From NCBI GenBank assembly GCA_963757155.1, contig CAVWQS010000017.1, forward strand, positions 1 to 64,000: a DNA stretch of 64,000 nt. Reading direction: 5' to 3'. The notes under the pieces are model-generated. The model was not told where the DNA came from. It worked only from the letters and a program-made list of their open reading frames with translations, and searched no databases. The position numbers were made by a program, and so were the translations under genes. The DNA comes from DASXQK01 sp963757155 (GTDB lineage Bacteria > Pseudomonadota > Alphaproteobacteria > Dongiales > Dongiaceae). Positions 43,760-52,045 of the stretch are shown in pieces. Each line of letters begins with the position of its first letter. The stretch's first letter is position 1.

Positions 43760-44386
43760 CTAGTGGATGAAATCTAACGCTTGGTACCGGAATTCACGCC
43801 TGTACGGGGTAGACATGGGTGGTCGGCTTACGAGCAACGAAGGGGGTCTTGGTCATCCCGCATCCGCCCAGCTTGATCGCCCCTGGATACCCCAGCGTTC
43901 ATTCTGAAGGGTTACAATGTAAAGTGACTTATAGCTGCCCATCGAGCTGCCATCCACGCGGTATCGCGTGAACTGAACCCGAAAATGGACTTTGTCAGGT
44001 CCGGCATCGACAAGGTCAACGTAGTCCCAGGCGGTTCGCGCCCACCCCTTTGCTTCGCCCGCCCTTTCCCAAACAGTGCTGCGAAAATCCTCGGGCCGCT
44101 CCATGATTGTCACGCGACCACTGTGAAACCGGACATGCGGAAAATTGAACCAGCGGCTTCGCATTGCATCAGCATCTTCGGCATTGAACGCAGCCATAAA
44201 GCCATCCATGACCTCGCGGGCTCGCTTCACTGCGGTATCAATCGCTTGTTGATCCATGCTCGTGCTCCAGATGCTTGCCATCATCAGTGTATCCCAGGCC
44301 AGGCTTGGATAAAAACCGGCCAAATGATGCTGTAAAGCAAGAGATCGTGGGGCTTTGGGTACCAAGTGTTAGATTTCATCCACTAG
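43760..44386. mobile_element. 627-bp inverted-repeat element with a passenger gene
   Basis: The ends are 29-bp inverted repeats (43760-43788 and 44358-44386) that agree at 28 of 29 positions, starting CTAGTGGATGAAATC and ending CTTGGTACC. Both outer ends begin with CTAG, which could include a 4-bp target duplication. The interior encodes no transposase, only a SnoaL-like protein. It looks like a non-autonomous (MITE-like) transposon that has captured a gene. Confidence 0.65.
43853..44257 (-). CDS. SnoaL-like domain protein
   Basis: A 134-residue cone-shaped alpha+beta fold: MDQQAIDTAVKRAREVMDGF, MAAFNAEDADAMRSRWFNFP, HVRFHSGRVTIMERPEDF, FTRYRVDGSSMGSYKSL. GGAGC precedes the ATG at 44257; upstream ATGs at 44281-44284 are alternatives. 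SnoaL-type proteins are cyclases, isomerases or binding proteins for small ligands. Being wholly inside the inverted-repeat element, it is a likely passenger gene. The substrate is unknown. Confidence 0.7.
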   Translation of the reverse strand: MDQQAIDTAVKRAREVMDGFMAAFNAEDADAMRSRWFNFPHVRFHSGRVTIMERPEDFRSTVWERAGEAKGWARTAWDYVDLVDAGPDKVHFRVQFTRYRVDGSSMGSYKSLYIVTLQNERWGIQGRSSWADAG

Positions 44387-44510
44387 CTGCACGCCTCGAG
44401 GCATGCATCCGCAATACGAACATTTTCGACTGTATTTGTCTCGATCTCGGAGTTACTCTAACAGCGCGAGACCCTTCAGACTCCACCCGACGGATGTCGA
44501 GGCGACGCCG

Positions 44511-45203
44511 ATGTTGAAGCTGATGATGCGGGACCTCTCCATTCTCCCTTTTTCATGGGGAGCGGTGAACATAACGCTTCAGCGGTTTCGACCGCGGGCC
44601 GATGGGAGTTTCGACTATTTCCCCTGCGGCATGCGCAAGCCCGGCTATTGCGTCGATTCCCAGACCCGTGACCGGATCTTGGACCGCGCGCGTGACGCGC
44701 ACTTTGCCCAACTCGGGCTGTCGGTTCTCGTAGTCATATTGGGCATAGTTGCCTTCTTCATAGCCATCAGCCAGTTGCCCGCGACTGTGGGTCAAGCCGA
44801 ACCCCTCTTTCCACCGGCCGTCGTGTGGTTCGGTGTTGTCGCTGTCGTCCTCACTGTTCCGCTCACCTGGCTTACAAGGCGAGAGACGCGCCGCGTGACC
44901 AAGGAGCTCCTTCGGGATGCGGCGGTTGTGCAGATGTCCGAGAGGGAATATCGAGGATTGGTGGCACTGCGCTGGAAGGAGATGCCGAAAGGTCGGATCC
45001 TGTGGAATTTTTCATCTCTCTTCGCGCCCTTCGTCCTATACTTTGAGGGCATAGCCGAGCGGCCCAGCGGTCGCTGGCTCCTCGTGGCCGCGATCTGCCT
45101 TTCGGTCGTTGCGGTCCTGCAACTGGCCGTCGAGGCCATCACGGTGTGGCGCTGGAGCCGCGCTGGTAGCGGCGGGTATTCCGATAACATCTCGCGGCGG
45201 TGA
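44511..45203 (+). CDS. Uncharacterised membrane protein, paralogue 1
   Basis: A 230-residue protein with two pairs of membrane segments (about 68-87 and 101-122; then about 166-183 and 188-208). Before the first pair lies FRPRADGSFDYFPCGMRKPG YCVD; between the pairs lies a soluble RRETRRVTKELLRDAAVVQM SEREYRGL region. The last membrane helix ends VWRWSRA. It is closely related to the next gene, so the two arose by tandem duplication. No known family. Confidence 0.7.
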   Translation: MLKLMMRDLSILPFSWGAVNITLQRFRPRADGSFDYFPCGMRKPGYCVDSQTRDRILDRARDAHFAQLGLSVLVVILGIVAFFIAISQLPATVGQAEPLFPPAVVWFGVVAVVLTVPLTWLTRRETRRVTKELLRDAAVVQMSEREYRGLVALRWKEMPKGRILWNFSSLFAPFVLYFEGIAERPSGRWLLVAAICLSVVAVLQLAVEAITVWRWSRAGSGGYSDNISRR

Positions 45204-45212
45204 GCGACGCTG

Positions 45213-45848
45213 ATGTTGGATCTGCTGAATAGAAAGAGCTCCGATGTTCTTTCGTTCGGAGCAGGCAGTTTGGCCCAACAGTTCGTGCCACGCGCCGACG
45301 GCTATTTAGATTTCTTTCCCAAGGGGATGCGCAAGACCGGCTATCGCGTCGATTTTGAGGCGCGCAATAGGATCATGCGCTTGGCGCGCGGGCCGGACAG
45401 GCTGTTTGTGGCGCTGATCCTTATCATTGTCCTGGTCGGCCTAGCGGCGCGAGATCTGCATCACACCGTCTTCCCGCTTGGCGGCCTGTGGTTAACTCTC
45501 TTCGGGAGTGTGGCGGCGGGTATTGCGGTGGGGATCCGCTACCGCGGTAGGCATCGTATGACGATGGAATTCTTGCGGGATGCGCCGGTGGTGCATATGA
45601 CGGAAGAGGACTACCGCCAGCTGATGGTGCGGCGATGGAAGGAATTGCCGCGGCGGCGCTTGCTGCAAAACCTTCTCTTGATGCTCGCGCCTGTCGTTCT
45701 TTTGACCGGGGTGGCCGCAGGTGAAATCGCCGCCCCCGCCTGGCAACGGCCGTTGGCGACTGGAGTGGCCGTGCTGCTCTGGGCGGCTGTCTTCCACATG
45801 GCGTGCGAAGTCATTCGCGTCTGGCGCTGGAGTCGCGCGCTCCGCTAA
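45213..45848 (+). CDS. Uncharacterised membrane protein, paralogue 2
   Basis: A 211-residue protein with the same plan as its upstream neighbour: PRADGYLDFFPKGMRKTGYR, VDFEARNRIMRLARGP, a membrane pair (FVALILIIVLVGLAAR and LWLTLFGSVAAGIAVGI), a middle MTMEFLRDAPVVHMTEEDYR, a second pair and VWRWSRALR at the end. Gap between the two genes is 9 bp, so they are one operon. Function unknown; both cores carry conserved Arg/Lys and aromatic residues on the cytoplasmic side. Confidence 0.7.
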   Translation: MLDLLNRKSSDVLSFGAGSLAQQFVPRADGYLDFFPKGMRKTGYRVDFEARNRIMRLARGPDRLFVALILIIVLVGLAARDLHHTVFPLGGLWLTLFGSVAAGIAVGIRYRGRHRMTMEFLRDAPVVHMTEEDYRQLMVRRWKELPRRRLLQNLLLMLAPVVLLTGVAAGEIAAPAWQRPLATGVAVLLWAAVFHMACEVIRVWRWSRALR

Positions 45849-45852
45849 CAGC

Positions 45853-46317
45853 TCACTTCCCCGGCCAGGCCATGATCGGCACGGTGCTGATGGCATTCGC
45901 CGGCGAGCCGTTGACGATCTTGGAGCTGATGGCGAGATAGACCAGCGTGTTGTGCTTGACGTCGACCAGGCGGTAGATCCGCGTCGCCTTGAAGAAGATG
46001 CTGGTCTTCTGGCTGAACACCTCCTCCTTGTCGCGCAGCTTGGTGATGTCGGCATCGATGGGGCCGGTCTGACGGCAGGCCACGGAGAAGTTCGAGGGAT
46101 CCTCGTTGAGGCCGAAGGGCTGGCCCCAGCCACCCTTGCGGGCCTGGGAGATATGGCAGGTGACGCCGGCGACCTCCGGGTCGTCGAAGCTGCTGACGCA
46201 GACCTTGTCGTTGGGCGAGAGCAGGTTGAAGGTGGTGCTGACGCAGGCCAAATCCTCGGCGGCTGCGGTGCCGATCGTGGCGAGCATGAGCATCGCCGTG
46301 ATCCCTAGGAGTTTCAC
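45853..46317 (-). CDS. creA: CreA family protein
   Basis: A periplasmic protein of 154 residues with a signal peptide (LLGITAMLMLATIGTAAA) and the CreA family signature: VSTTFNLLSPNDKVCVSSFD, DPEVAGVTCHISQARKGGWG, FSVACRQTGPIDADITKLRD. Four Cys suggest two disulfides. The GTG at 46317 directly before the signal peptide is preferred; an ATG at 46368 gives 17 more residues without a ribosome-binding site. Convergent with the paralogue pair, 4 bp away. Function unproven. Confidence 0.8.
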   Translation of the reverse strand: MKLLGITAMLMLATIGTAAAEDLACVSTTFNLLSPNDKVCVSSFDDPEVAGVTCHISQARKGGWGQPFGLNEDPSNFSVACRQTGPIDADITKLRDKEEVFSQKTSIFFKATRIYRLVDVKHNTLVYLAISSKIVNGSPANAISTVPIMAWPGK

Positions 46318-46427
46318 CTTCTGGGTACCTTTCCGTGACCTGGGGGCGAAAGACGCGCTGGCCGTCATATGGGGTGCGAAACCCGCTTGTGAATGACCCC
46401 GGTCTGTCTACCGCCCGCGCGGCCGAG

Positions 46428-47042
46428 TCAGAGCAGCCGCTCGATCTCTTCCGGCCGCCCGACGGTGACATCCAGATCCTTCACCAGACCATTGGCCAGG
46501 GAATAGACCCAGCCATGGACATGGAGGTCCTGGCCTCGGGCCCAGGCGTCCTGGATGAAGACGTCGGAGGCGACGTTTCGCACCTGTCGCATGACATTGA
46601 GCTCGCAGAGGCGATCGAGGCGTGCCCTTCCTTCCGGGAGACCGTCCAGCTCATGGCGATGGGCATGGCTGACCTCGCGGATGGGGTGCAGCCAATGATC
46701 CACCAGGCCGCGCCGCTTGCCGTCCACGGCGGCACTCACCCCGCCGCAGCCGTAATGCCCGACCACGAGAATATGCTTCACCCTCAGCACATCGACGGCG
46801 AATTGCAGGACCGAGAGATAGTTGGCGTCCTGAGGCGGGGCGAGATTGGCGACATTGCGGTGGACGAAGAGCTCGCCCGGATCGAGGTCCACGATCTCAT
46901 TGGCGGGCACCCGGCTATCGGAGCAGCCGATCCAGAGATATTCCGGCGCCTGCTGGCGCTCGAGCCGGCTGAAGAAGCCGGGCTCGGCGGCAATCCTGCG
47001 TTTGGCCCAGGCGCGATTGTTGGCTATCAGGTGATCGAGCAT
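46428..47042 (-). CDS. can: Beta-class carbonic anhydrase
   Basis: A 204-residue enzyme that hydrates CO2 to bicarbonate. The zinc ligands are Cys40 (WIGCSDSRV), His96 and Cys99 (VVGHYGCGG), and the Asp42-Arg44 dyad is present. The length and the C-terminal DVFIQDAWARGQDLHVHGWV are standard. It may provide bicarbonate for carboxylation. Confidence 0.9.
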   Translation of the reverse strand: MLDHLIANNRAWAKRRIAAEPGFFSRLERQQAPEYLWIGCSDSRVPANEIVDLDPGELFVHRNVANLAPPQDANYLSVLQFAVDVLRVKHILVVGHYGCGGVSAAVDGKRRGLVDHWLHPIREVSHAHRHELDGLPEGRARLDRLCELNVMRQVRNVASDVFIQDAWARGQDLHVHGWVYSLANGLVKDLDVTVGRPEEIERLL

Positions 47043-47052
47043 GGGTGCAGGC

Positions 47053-48357
47053 CTATCTGACCTTGTCGCAGATGAAATGGCCGATGATGCTTGGCGGGAT
47101 CGTCCCCCGAGCGCTGCCTTCGACGAAATCCAGGGCCGAGCGCAAATGCTTCACGACCAAGGCCAGCAGCTCATCGTCGAAGCCCATGCAGGAGCGGAGA
47201 TAGCCGGTGAAGGAGAGCTCGAAGTTGCGCTGCGTCGAATCCGGCACATAGCGGATGGTGAAGCCGTTCTCATGGGCGAGCTGCGACAGGAGATCGAAAC
47301 GGAAGGCGTGCTTGTCCTCGGCGGCGGATTTGTCGACATCGGCACGGGTGTAGAAGGTCATCCCCCCGACGAATCGTTCGATGCTCTGGCGCTGCTGCTT
47401 GCTGAGCGGCCGGCCGGCCCCTTCGGCAAGCGAGGGCAGCAGGCTGGCCAGCGCGCCCATCAGGATGAAGCCTTCGGCACAGGGCTCGTAGAAGGTGAGG
47501 GTGCCGCCGGGGACCAGCAGCCGCGAGGCATCGGCGAAGAAGCCTTCGATATCGGTAAAGTGATGCAGCACCGCCCGCATCACGATGAGGGAGAAGAGGC
47601 CCGAGGGCAGGCTGGCGAGATCTTCGCCGTTGAGAACGCCCAGCATCACCTGATCCGGCACCGGCCCCTGCTGCTGCAGCTTGCGCTTGACGATATCGAT
47701 GAATACGTCGGAGGCATCTGTGATCAGCAGCGGGCGGCATTTCCCGGAGGCAACCAAGCCGCCGGAAAGAAAGCCCGTGCCGCATCCCAGCTCGAGGGCC
47801 GGACCCTCGAGGGAGCGACCATCGGCGGAGAGCAATTCCACCAGTGCCAGCCCGGGGCGGATGTCGAGGCCGGAATGCTGGTACTGGTCGTCATATTGCG
47901 TCTCGTCATGCATGAAGCGCCGGGAGGGCGTGATCTCGTAGATACCCGTTTCCGGGTTCCGCAAGGGCGCCAGGAAATCGCGCAGGCCCGCCGGGTTCTT
48001 GTCGGACTGAACCGGCAAGGGCGGCAGGGCCGCGCGGGTCGGCGTCCGCTTGGGCGAATAGCCGGCGGGGCGCACGCTGCGGCCTTCGGATTTACCGGAT
48101 CTGACATAGTGGTAGAAGGGATTGACGCCGGCGTCGCGGACATCGGGATGGGCGGCCAGGTAATACCGGGTCGAGAAGTCCGGCCGGGGATCCCGCCCTT
48201 CCTTCCAGCCCGACTTCAAATAGTGATTGAGCGGATCGGCGCCTTGGAGGTCCGGATAGGTGGCGCGGTAAAAGGCGGCATCGAAGGCATGCTTCACGGC
48301 CCGACGCTGTTGGTAGCTTCGCAGGAGCTTGGTCATCTGCTGCACATAGGCCTGCAT
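47053..48357 (-). CDS. SAM-dependent methyltransferase with N-terminal repeats
   Basis: A 434-residue protein. The C-terminal half is a class I methyltransferase: GPALELGCGTGFLSGGLVAS binds SAM, followed by PLLITDASDVF and a LFSLIVMRAVLHHFTDIEGF block. The first 100 residues hold two copies of a motif with the pattern FY..YPDL.G.DPL.HYL..GW.EGR (about residues 28-58 and 65-95), the kind seen in large alphaproteobacterial glycosyltransferases. It lies 10 bp downstream of nothing else in an operon; carbonic anhydrase follows in the same direction. It probably modifies a surface glycan or lipid; the substrate is unknown. Confidence 0.7.
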   Translation of the reverse strand: MQAYVQQMTKLLRSYQQRRAVKHAFDAAFYRATYPDLQGADPLNHYLKSGWKEGRDPRPDFSTRYYLAAHPDVRDAGVNPFYHYVRSGKSEGRSVRPAGYSPKRTPTRAALPPLPVQSDKNPAGLRDFLAPLRNPETGIYEITPSRRFMHDETQYDDQYQHSGLDIRPGLALVELLSADGRSLEGPALELGCGTGFLSGGLVASGKCRPLLITDASDVFIDIVKRKLQQQGPVPDQVMLGVLNGEDLASLPSGLFSLIVMRAVLHHFTDIEGFFADASRLLVPGGTLTFYEPCAEGFILMGALASLLPSLAEGAGRPLSKQQRQSIERFVGGMTFYTRADVDKSAAEDKHAFRFDLLSQLAHENGFTIRYVPDSTQRNFELSFTGYLRSCMGFDDELLALVVKHLRSALDFVEGSARGTIPPSIIGHFICDKVR

Positions 48358-48578
48358 TCAGTTTTCCCGATTCATCGTTTCGGCCAGGGTGAAGAGATCG
48401 GCGGCTCGGGCGTTGGAGGCGCCCGATAGCCACCCGCCATGCCGTTGAGGCACGCTGCAGATCACTTCGGCCGAAGTATGTTAAGAAGCTTTATGGCTGG
48501 AAGGGCAAGCCGTTGACAAGCCTTCTCTTTTGTCAGGTCGGCCCCCGGTGGCCCGGGTCGGCGGCAGGGGACGTGGGC

Positions 48579-48929
48579 ATGAAAGTGAAACGAATCGTCG
48601 CCAATATAGCGGCGCCGGATATCGCGGCTGCCAGGGGCTTTTATGGGGAGCTGCTGGGTCTCGATCTCCTGATGGATCACGGCTGGATCGCAACCTACGG
48701 TTCGCGCGCGGCGATGAGCGTCCAGATCAGCTTCGCCTCCCAGGGCGGCTCCGAAACCCCGGTGCCGGATCTCTCAATCGAGGTCGACGACCTCGACGCC
48801 GCCCTCTCGCGGATGAGAGGCGCGGGGATCCCGATCGAATACGGACCGGCGGAGGAGCCCTGGGGCGTCCGGCGATTCTATGTGCGGGATCCGTTTGGGA
48901 AGCTCGTCAATATCCTGGTTCATTTGTGA
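48579..48929 (+). CDS. VOC family (glyoxalase/dioxygenase fold) protein
   Basis: A 116-residue single-module VOC protein: KRIVANIAAPDIAAARGFYG, ELLGLDL, DLSIEVDDLDAALSRMRGAG and FYVRDPFGKLVNIL. The metal-ligand positions are partly kept. It stands alone; members are resistance proteins or small-molecule binders. The start has AGGGGA upstream. Confidence 0.75.
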   Translation: MKVKRIVANIAAPDIAAARGFYGELLGLDLLMDHGWIATYGSRAAMSVQISFASQGGSETPVPDLSIEVDDLDAALSRMRGAGIPIEYGPAEEPWGVRRFYVRDPFGKLVNILVHL

Positions 48930-49238
48930 TGCGGCAGTCGGTCGTTCTCCAAGTATTTTGACACGGAGGACGCGGAGTTGACGTACGAGGTTCACGGAGA
49001 AGTAGGAGTGCAGGCTTAACGGCCTTTCTGCTCCGTGATCTCTGGAATCCCTCCGCGTCCTCCGTGATCCATTTTCTTGCTTGCAGTTGCAAGGCGCGTG
49101 GCGAATCGGAAAGCAGAACAAAGATCCAGCCCTTGGCCGGCAGACTCGTGGATGGTCGGCCTTCGCCGACCATGACGATTGGGAGAGTGAGGCTCGGCGA
49201 CCTCAACTGGACAGTCGTCGGATAAGCTCGATGATGGG
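48930..49238. repeat. Repeat-rich intergenic region left of the IS
   Basis: No gene. CACGGAGGACGCGGAG (48961-48976) is mirrored as CTCCGCGTCCTCCGTG at 49052-49067, making a 16-bp inverted repeat about 75 bp apart, a form of dispersed repeat also seen near 43710. A palindromic repeat (49144-49177) and a 60-bp stretch resembling the sequence right of the IS (49171-49231) follow. Confidence 0.55.
49144..49177 (+). repeat. REP-like palindrome, copy 1
   Basis: The hairpin GGTCGGC-CTTC-GCCGACC lies inside a conserved unit that starts ACTCGTGGAT and ends CATGACG. Two further copies lie at 53239-53272 (inverted) and 53383-53416. Each is in non-coding DNA. Confidence 0.7.
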
Positions 49239-49307
49239 GTGGATGGCCCCCTCACGGCATCAGTGTGCCAAAGTTGGGTTGCGACAACCAACCAACGGGA
49301 GCCATCC

Positions 49308-50327
49308 ATGAACCAGATTAGCATTGTCGGGCTGGATATTGCGAAGAAGGTGTTCCAGGTGCATGGCGTTGATGCGGCTGGGGTTGTGAAGGTGCGGCGG
49401 ACATTGCGGCGTTCGCAGGTGCTGGCGTGGTTTGCCAAGCTGGCGCCCTGCCTGATCGGGCTGGAGGCCTGTGCAACATCGCATTACTGGGCGCGCGAGC
49501 TGGGGAAGTTAGGTCATGAGGTGCGCCTGATCCCGCCGGCGTATGCGAAGGCCTATGTCCGTCGGAACAAGAACGATGCGGCGGATGCGGCGGCGATCTG
49601 CGAGGCGGTGAGCCGGCCGGGTATGCGCTTTGTGGCGATCAAGACGGAGGCCCAGCAGGCGATCGGCGGGGTGCACAAGGTACGAGCTCTGCTGCTGAAG
49701 CAGCGAACCATGCTGATCAACCACCTTCGGGGCTTGATGGCAGAGTTTGGCTTTGTGGTCGCCGCTGGCCCGCAGCATGTGGGCGAGCTGCTGGCGATCC
49801 TGGCCGATCCCGCGGCGGCCGGCCTGGTGGAGCCGTTGCGCAGTGCGCTGTTGGGAATGACGGAAGTCTTGCGCGCCCTGGAGCGGCGGATCGAGGCCAT
49901 CGACCGGCAGATCGTCGCCTGGGGTCGCAGCAACACGACCTACCGCCACCTGATCACCATTCCCGGCTATGGACCGATCCTGGCCAGTGCCGTTGCCGCC
50001 CTCGTGACCGACCCGACAAGCTTCCGCAGCGGGCGGGACTTTTCCGCCTCGCTCGGCCTGGTGCCCCGGCAGGAGGGGACCGGTGGCAAGGTGAAGCTCG
50101 GCCCGATCAGCAAGCGTGGCAATGGCTATCTGCGCCGCCTGCTGGTGAATGGAGCCATGTCGGTCCTCGGCTCCAAGCGGGGCCGCCAGGATCCCTGGAT
50201 CGCCAAGCTGCTCGCCAGTAAGCCGCGCAAGCTCGCGGCCGTGGCCGTGGCCAACAAGCTAGCGCGCATCGGCTGGGCGATCATGATGCGCCAGGAGGAC
50301 TTCCACACCCAGCCGGCGGCGGCCTGA
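49308..50327 (+). CDS. IS110 family transposase (IS1111 group)
   Basis: A 339-residue DEDD transposase. The N-terminal RuvC-like domain has SIVGLDIAKKVFQV, GLEACATSHYWA and NKNDAADAAAICEA with its acidic residues. The C-terminal Transposase_20 domain has TIPGYGPILASAVAALV, DFSASLGLVPRQ with a candidate catalytic Ser, and ISKRGNGYLRRLLVNGA. Start at 49308 (CGGGAG upstream). It appears intact. IS110 enzymes use a bridging non-coding RNA to choose the target. Confidence 0.9.
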   Translation: MNQISIVGLDIAKKVFQVHGVDAAGVVKVRRTLRRSQVLAWFAKLAPCLIGLEACATSHYWARELGKLGHEVRLIPPAYAKAYVRRNKNDAADAAAICEAVSRPGMRFVAIKTEAQQAIGGVHKVRALLLKQRTMLINHLRGLMAEFGFVVAAGPQHVGELLAILADPAAAGLVEPLRSALLGMTEVLRALERRIEAIDRQIVAWGRSNTTYRHLITIPGYGPILASAVAALVTDPTSFRSGRDFSASLGLVPRQEGTGGKVKLGPISKRGNGYLRRLLVNGAMSVLGSKRGRQDPWIAKLLASKPRKLAAVAVANKLARIGWAIMMRQEDFHTQPAAA

Positions 50328-50561
50328 CGGCCAACCTGGGCAGGGCGGAAGCTTGCGAGGGTGAAACGCGTGATGGCATCGTCGGTCAACCGACGGATCG
50401 AACTATACCTGCTACCGTCATTGGGGCTCCGAGACCCCGCGACCATGATCAGGCCTCGATCCACGGAACCCATCAGGGCCAGCGGCCTCGGCCGCGATCA
50501 AGGGCCGGACACATGACCGCAAGTGACCGTCGTTTCCAGAACGCGAAAACCCTTGCTTGCC
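50328..50561 (+). ncRNA. Candidate IS1111 seek/bridge RNA region
   Basis: The 234 nt between the transposase stop and the right inverted repeat have no ORF. In the IS1111 group the guide RNA lies in this 3' non-coding part. Short inverted pairs (GGTCAACCGACGG, GGGGCTCCGAGACCCC at 50425-50440) suggest stems. RNA production is inferred only. Confidence 0.4.
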
Positions 50562-50670
50562 GGGGGCCATCCACACATGACGGTTGAGAGAGTGAGGCTT
50601 GCTGACCCGAATCGGACAGCCGTGGGACAAGTCCGGCCGTGACGACTGAGGGAGTGACGCAGGCGGAACG

Positions 50671-51540
50671 TCACAGCGTAGCCTTCGCCCCCACGATCTC
50701 CAGAAACGCGCGCACCAGCCTGAGCTCGCGCCGTTCCGCGAGGCAGACGATGTATTCCGTCATGGCGAGATCGTCGCCCACGAGCTGAAGCGCCTTCAGC
50801 CGGGAGTCGCGGCCGAACTCGCTGGCCGAGACGACGCCCACGCCCAGCCCCGCGGCCACCGTCTCGCGCACGGCCTCGCGGCTGTTCATGTCCAGCACCT
50901 CGCCGATGACCAGCCCCTGCCGGGCCATGGCTGTCTCGAAGAGGCGCCGCGTGGCCGAACCTTGCTCGCGCAGGACCAGTCGCTGGCTCGTGAGCTCGGC
51001 CAGCTCCAGCCGCCGCCGCTTGGCCCAGGGATGGGTGCGGGCGACGAAGGCGACCAGGCGGTCGTGGCGCAGCGGCCGGGCGAAGAAGCGGGGCTCGCCG
51101 GCGATATTGGCCAGCACCGCCACGTCGAGCTTGTGCTCGAGCAGATCATGGGCCAGCTCGGCGGAATTGCCGACGGTAAGGGAGAGCTGGATGCCGGGAT
51201 ATTTCCGGGTGAAGGCGGAGAGGGCGGTGGTGACGTGGTAAGGCGCATCCGCCCCGATGCGAAGATGGCCTTTGCTCAGGCCCCGGGCGGCGGAAAGCAG
51301 ATGCTCGGCCTCGGCCTCCAGCCCGAAGAGCCGCCGGGTCAGGTCCAGCAGCTCGCGGCCAAGCTCCGTCGGCATGACCTTGCGGCCCCGCCTGTCGAAG
51401 AGGCGGACGCCGAAGCTTTCCTCCAGCGCCTTGACCTGGCCGGAGAGGGTCGGCTGGGTGACATGGAGGGCGGCCGCGGCCCGGGTGAAGCTGCCTTCGC
51501 TGGCGACGGCATGGAAGGCGCGGAGCTGGGCGTGATTCAT
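50671..51540 (-). CDS. LysR-type regulator
   Basis: A 289-residue LysR protein: helix-turn-helix AFHAVASEGSFTRAAAALHV, TQPTLSGQVKALEESFGVRL, FDRRGRKV, then a substrate-binding domain (HLRIGADAPYHVTTALSAFT, LLEHKLDVAVLANI). LysR proteins of this kind are often found in 2-aminoethylphosphonate loci and act on phn genes; a link to phnSTUV/phnWX here is likely but not shown. It is divergent from the VOC/NAD(P)H-reductase gene, with which it shares a 118-bp region. Confidence 0.8.
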   Translation of the reverse strand: MNHAQLRAFHAVASEGSFTRAAAALHVTQPTLSGQVKALEESFGVRLFDRRGRKVMPTELGRELLDLTRRLFGLEAEAEHLLSAARGLSKGHLRIGADAPYHVTTALSAFTRKYPGIQLSLTVGNSAELAHDLLEHKLDVAVLANIAGEPRFFARPLRHDRLVAFVARTHPWAKRRRLELAELTSQRLVLREQGSATRRLFETAMARQGLVIGEVLDMNSREAVRETVAAGLGVGVVSASEFGRDSRLKALQLVGDDLAMTEYIVCLAERRELRLVRAFLEIVGAKATL

Positions 51541-51658
51541 AGGTATGGCCTATGCGAACCAAGGGGTACCCCTAGTTTTACATATGGCAGACCCTGGGGC
51601 TTGATTAAAAAAATCGGACCTGTTGCCGTCTTCTCCTTGGATCAGGGGAGACGAAACG

Positions 51659-52045
51659 ATGAAGCTCGAGATGCGGCGGATCATCATTTTCACCGCCGAG
51701 ATGCCTTCCATGACCCGCTTCTACCGGGATGCAATGGGGCTGAAGCAATTGGCGGATGACGAGGACTGGAAGGAGTTCAGCGCGGGCGCGTGCAATATCG
51801 CGCTCCATCATGGCAAGCCCGCCCTCGGCAAGCGCCCGCCGAAGATCTCGTTCTATGCTGCCGACGTCGCCGCCGCGCGCAGCGCGCTCATGCGGCGCGG
51901 GGCGGCGATGGGAAAGGTCATCTCGGCAAAGGCCTTCGACTTCTGCGATGGCAAGGATCCGGACGGCAACCCCTTCCAGATCTCGAGCCGAAAGTCCGTG
52001 ATCGAGTTGCCTCCGGACGGCAACCTCTCCAAGAAGGCAGGATCG
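51659..52045 (+). CDS. VOC family protein, stop missing
   Basis: KLEMRRIIIFTAEMPSMTRF, YRDAMGLKQLADDEDWKEFS, CNIALHHGKPALG, FYAADVAAARSALMRRGAAM and DFCDGKDPDGNPFQISSR define a VOC module of about 120 residues. No stop follows; the frame runs on without a break into the flavodoxin-like gene, whose own ATG with AAGGCAGGA lies at 52046. Either a stop was lost or the two are fused. A VOC-like activity is likely; substrate unknown. Confidence 0.6.

Larger units (their letters stand above)
49239..50574 (+). mobile_element. IS1111-group (IS110 family) insertion sequence
   Basis: Sub-terminal inverted repeats of 13 bp (GTGGATGGCCCCC at 49239-49251 and its complement at 50562-50574) flank a DEDD transposase and a 230-bp non-coding 3' part, as in the IS1111 group. 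The outer sequences show an imperfect direct repeat (49171-49231 and 50576-50635). It seems to have inserted in or next to a REP-like palindrome. The exact ends beyond the inverted repeats are uncertain. Confidence 0.75.
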
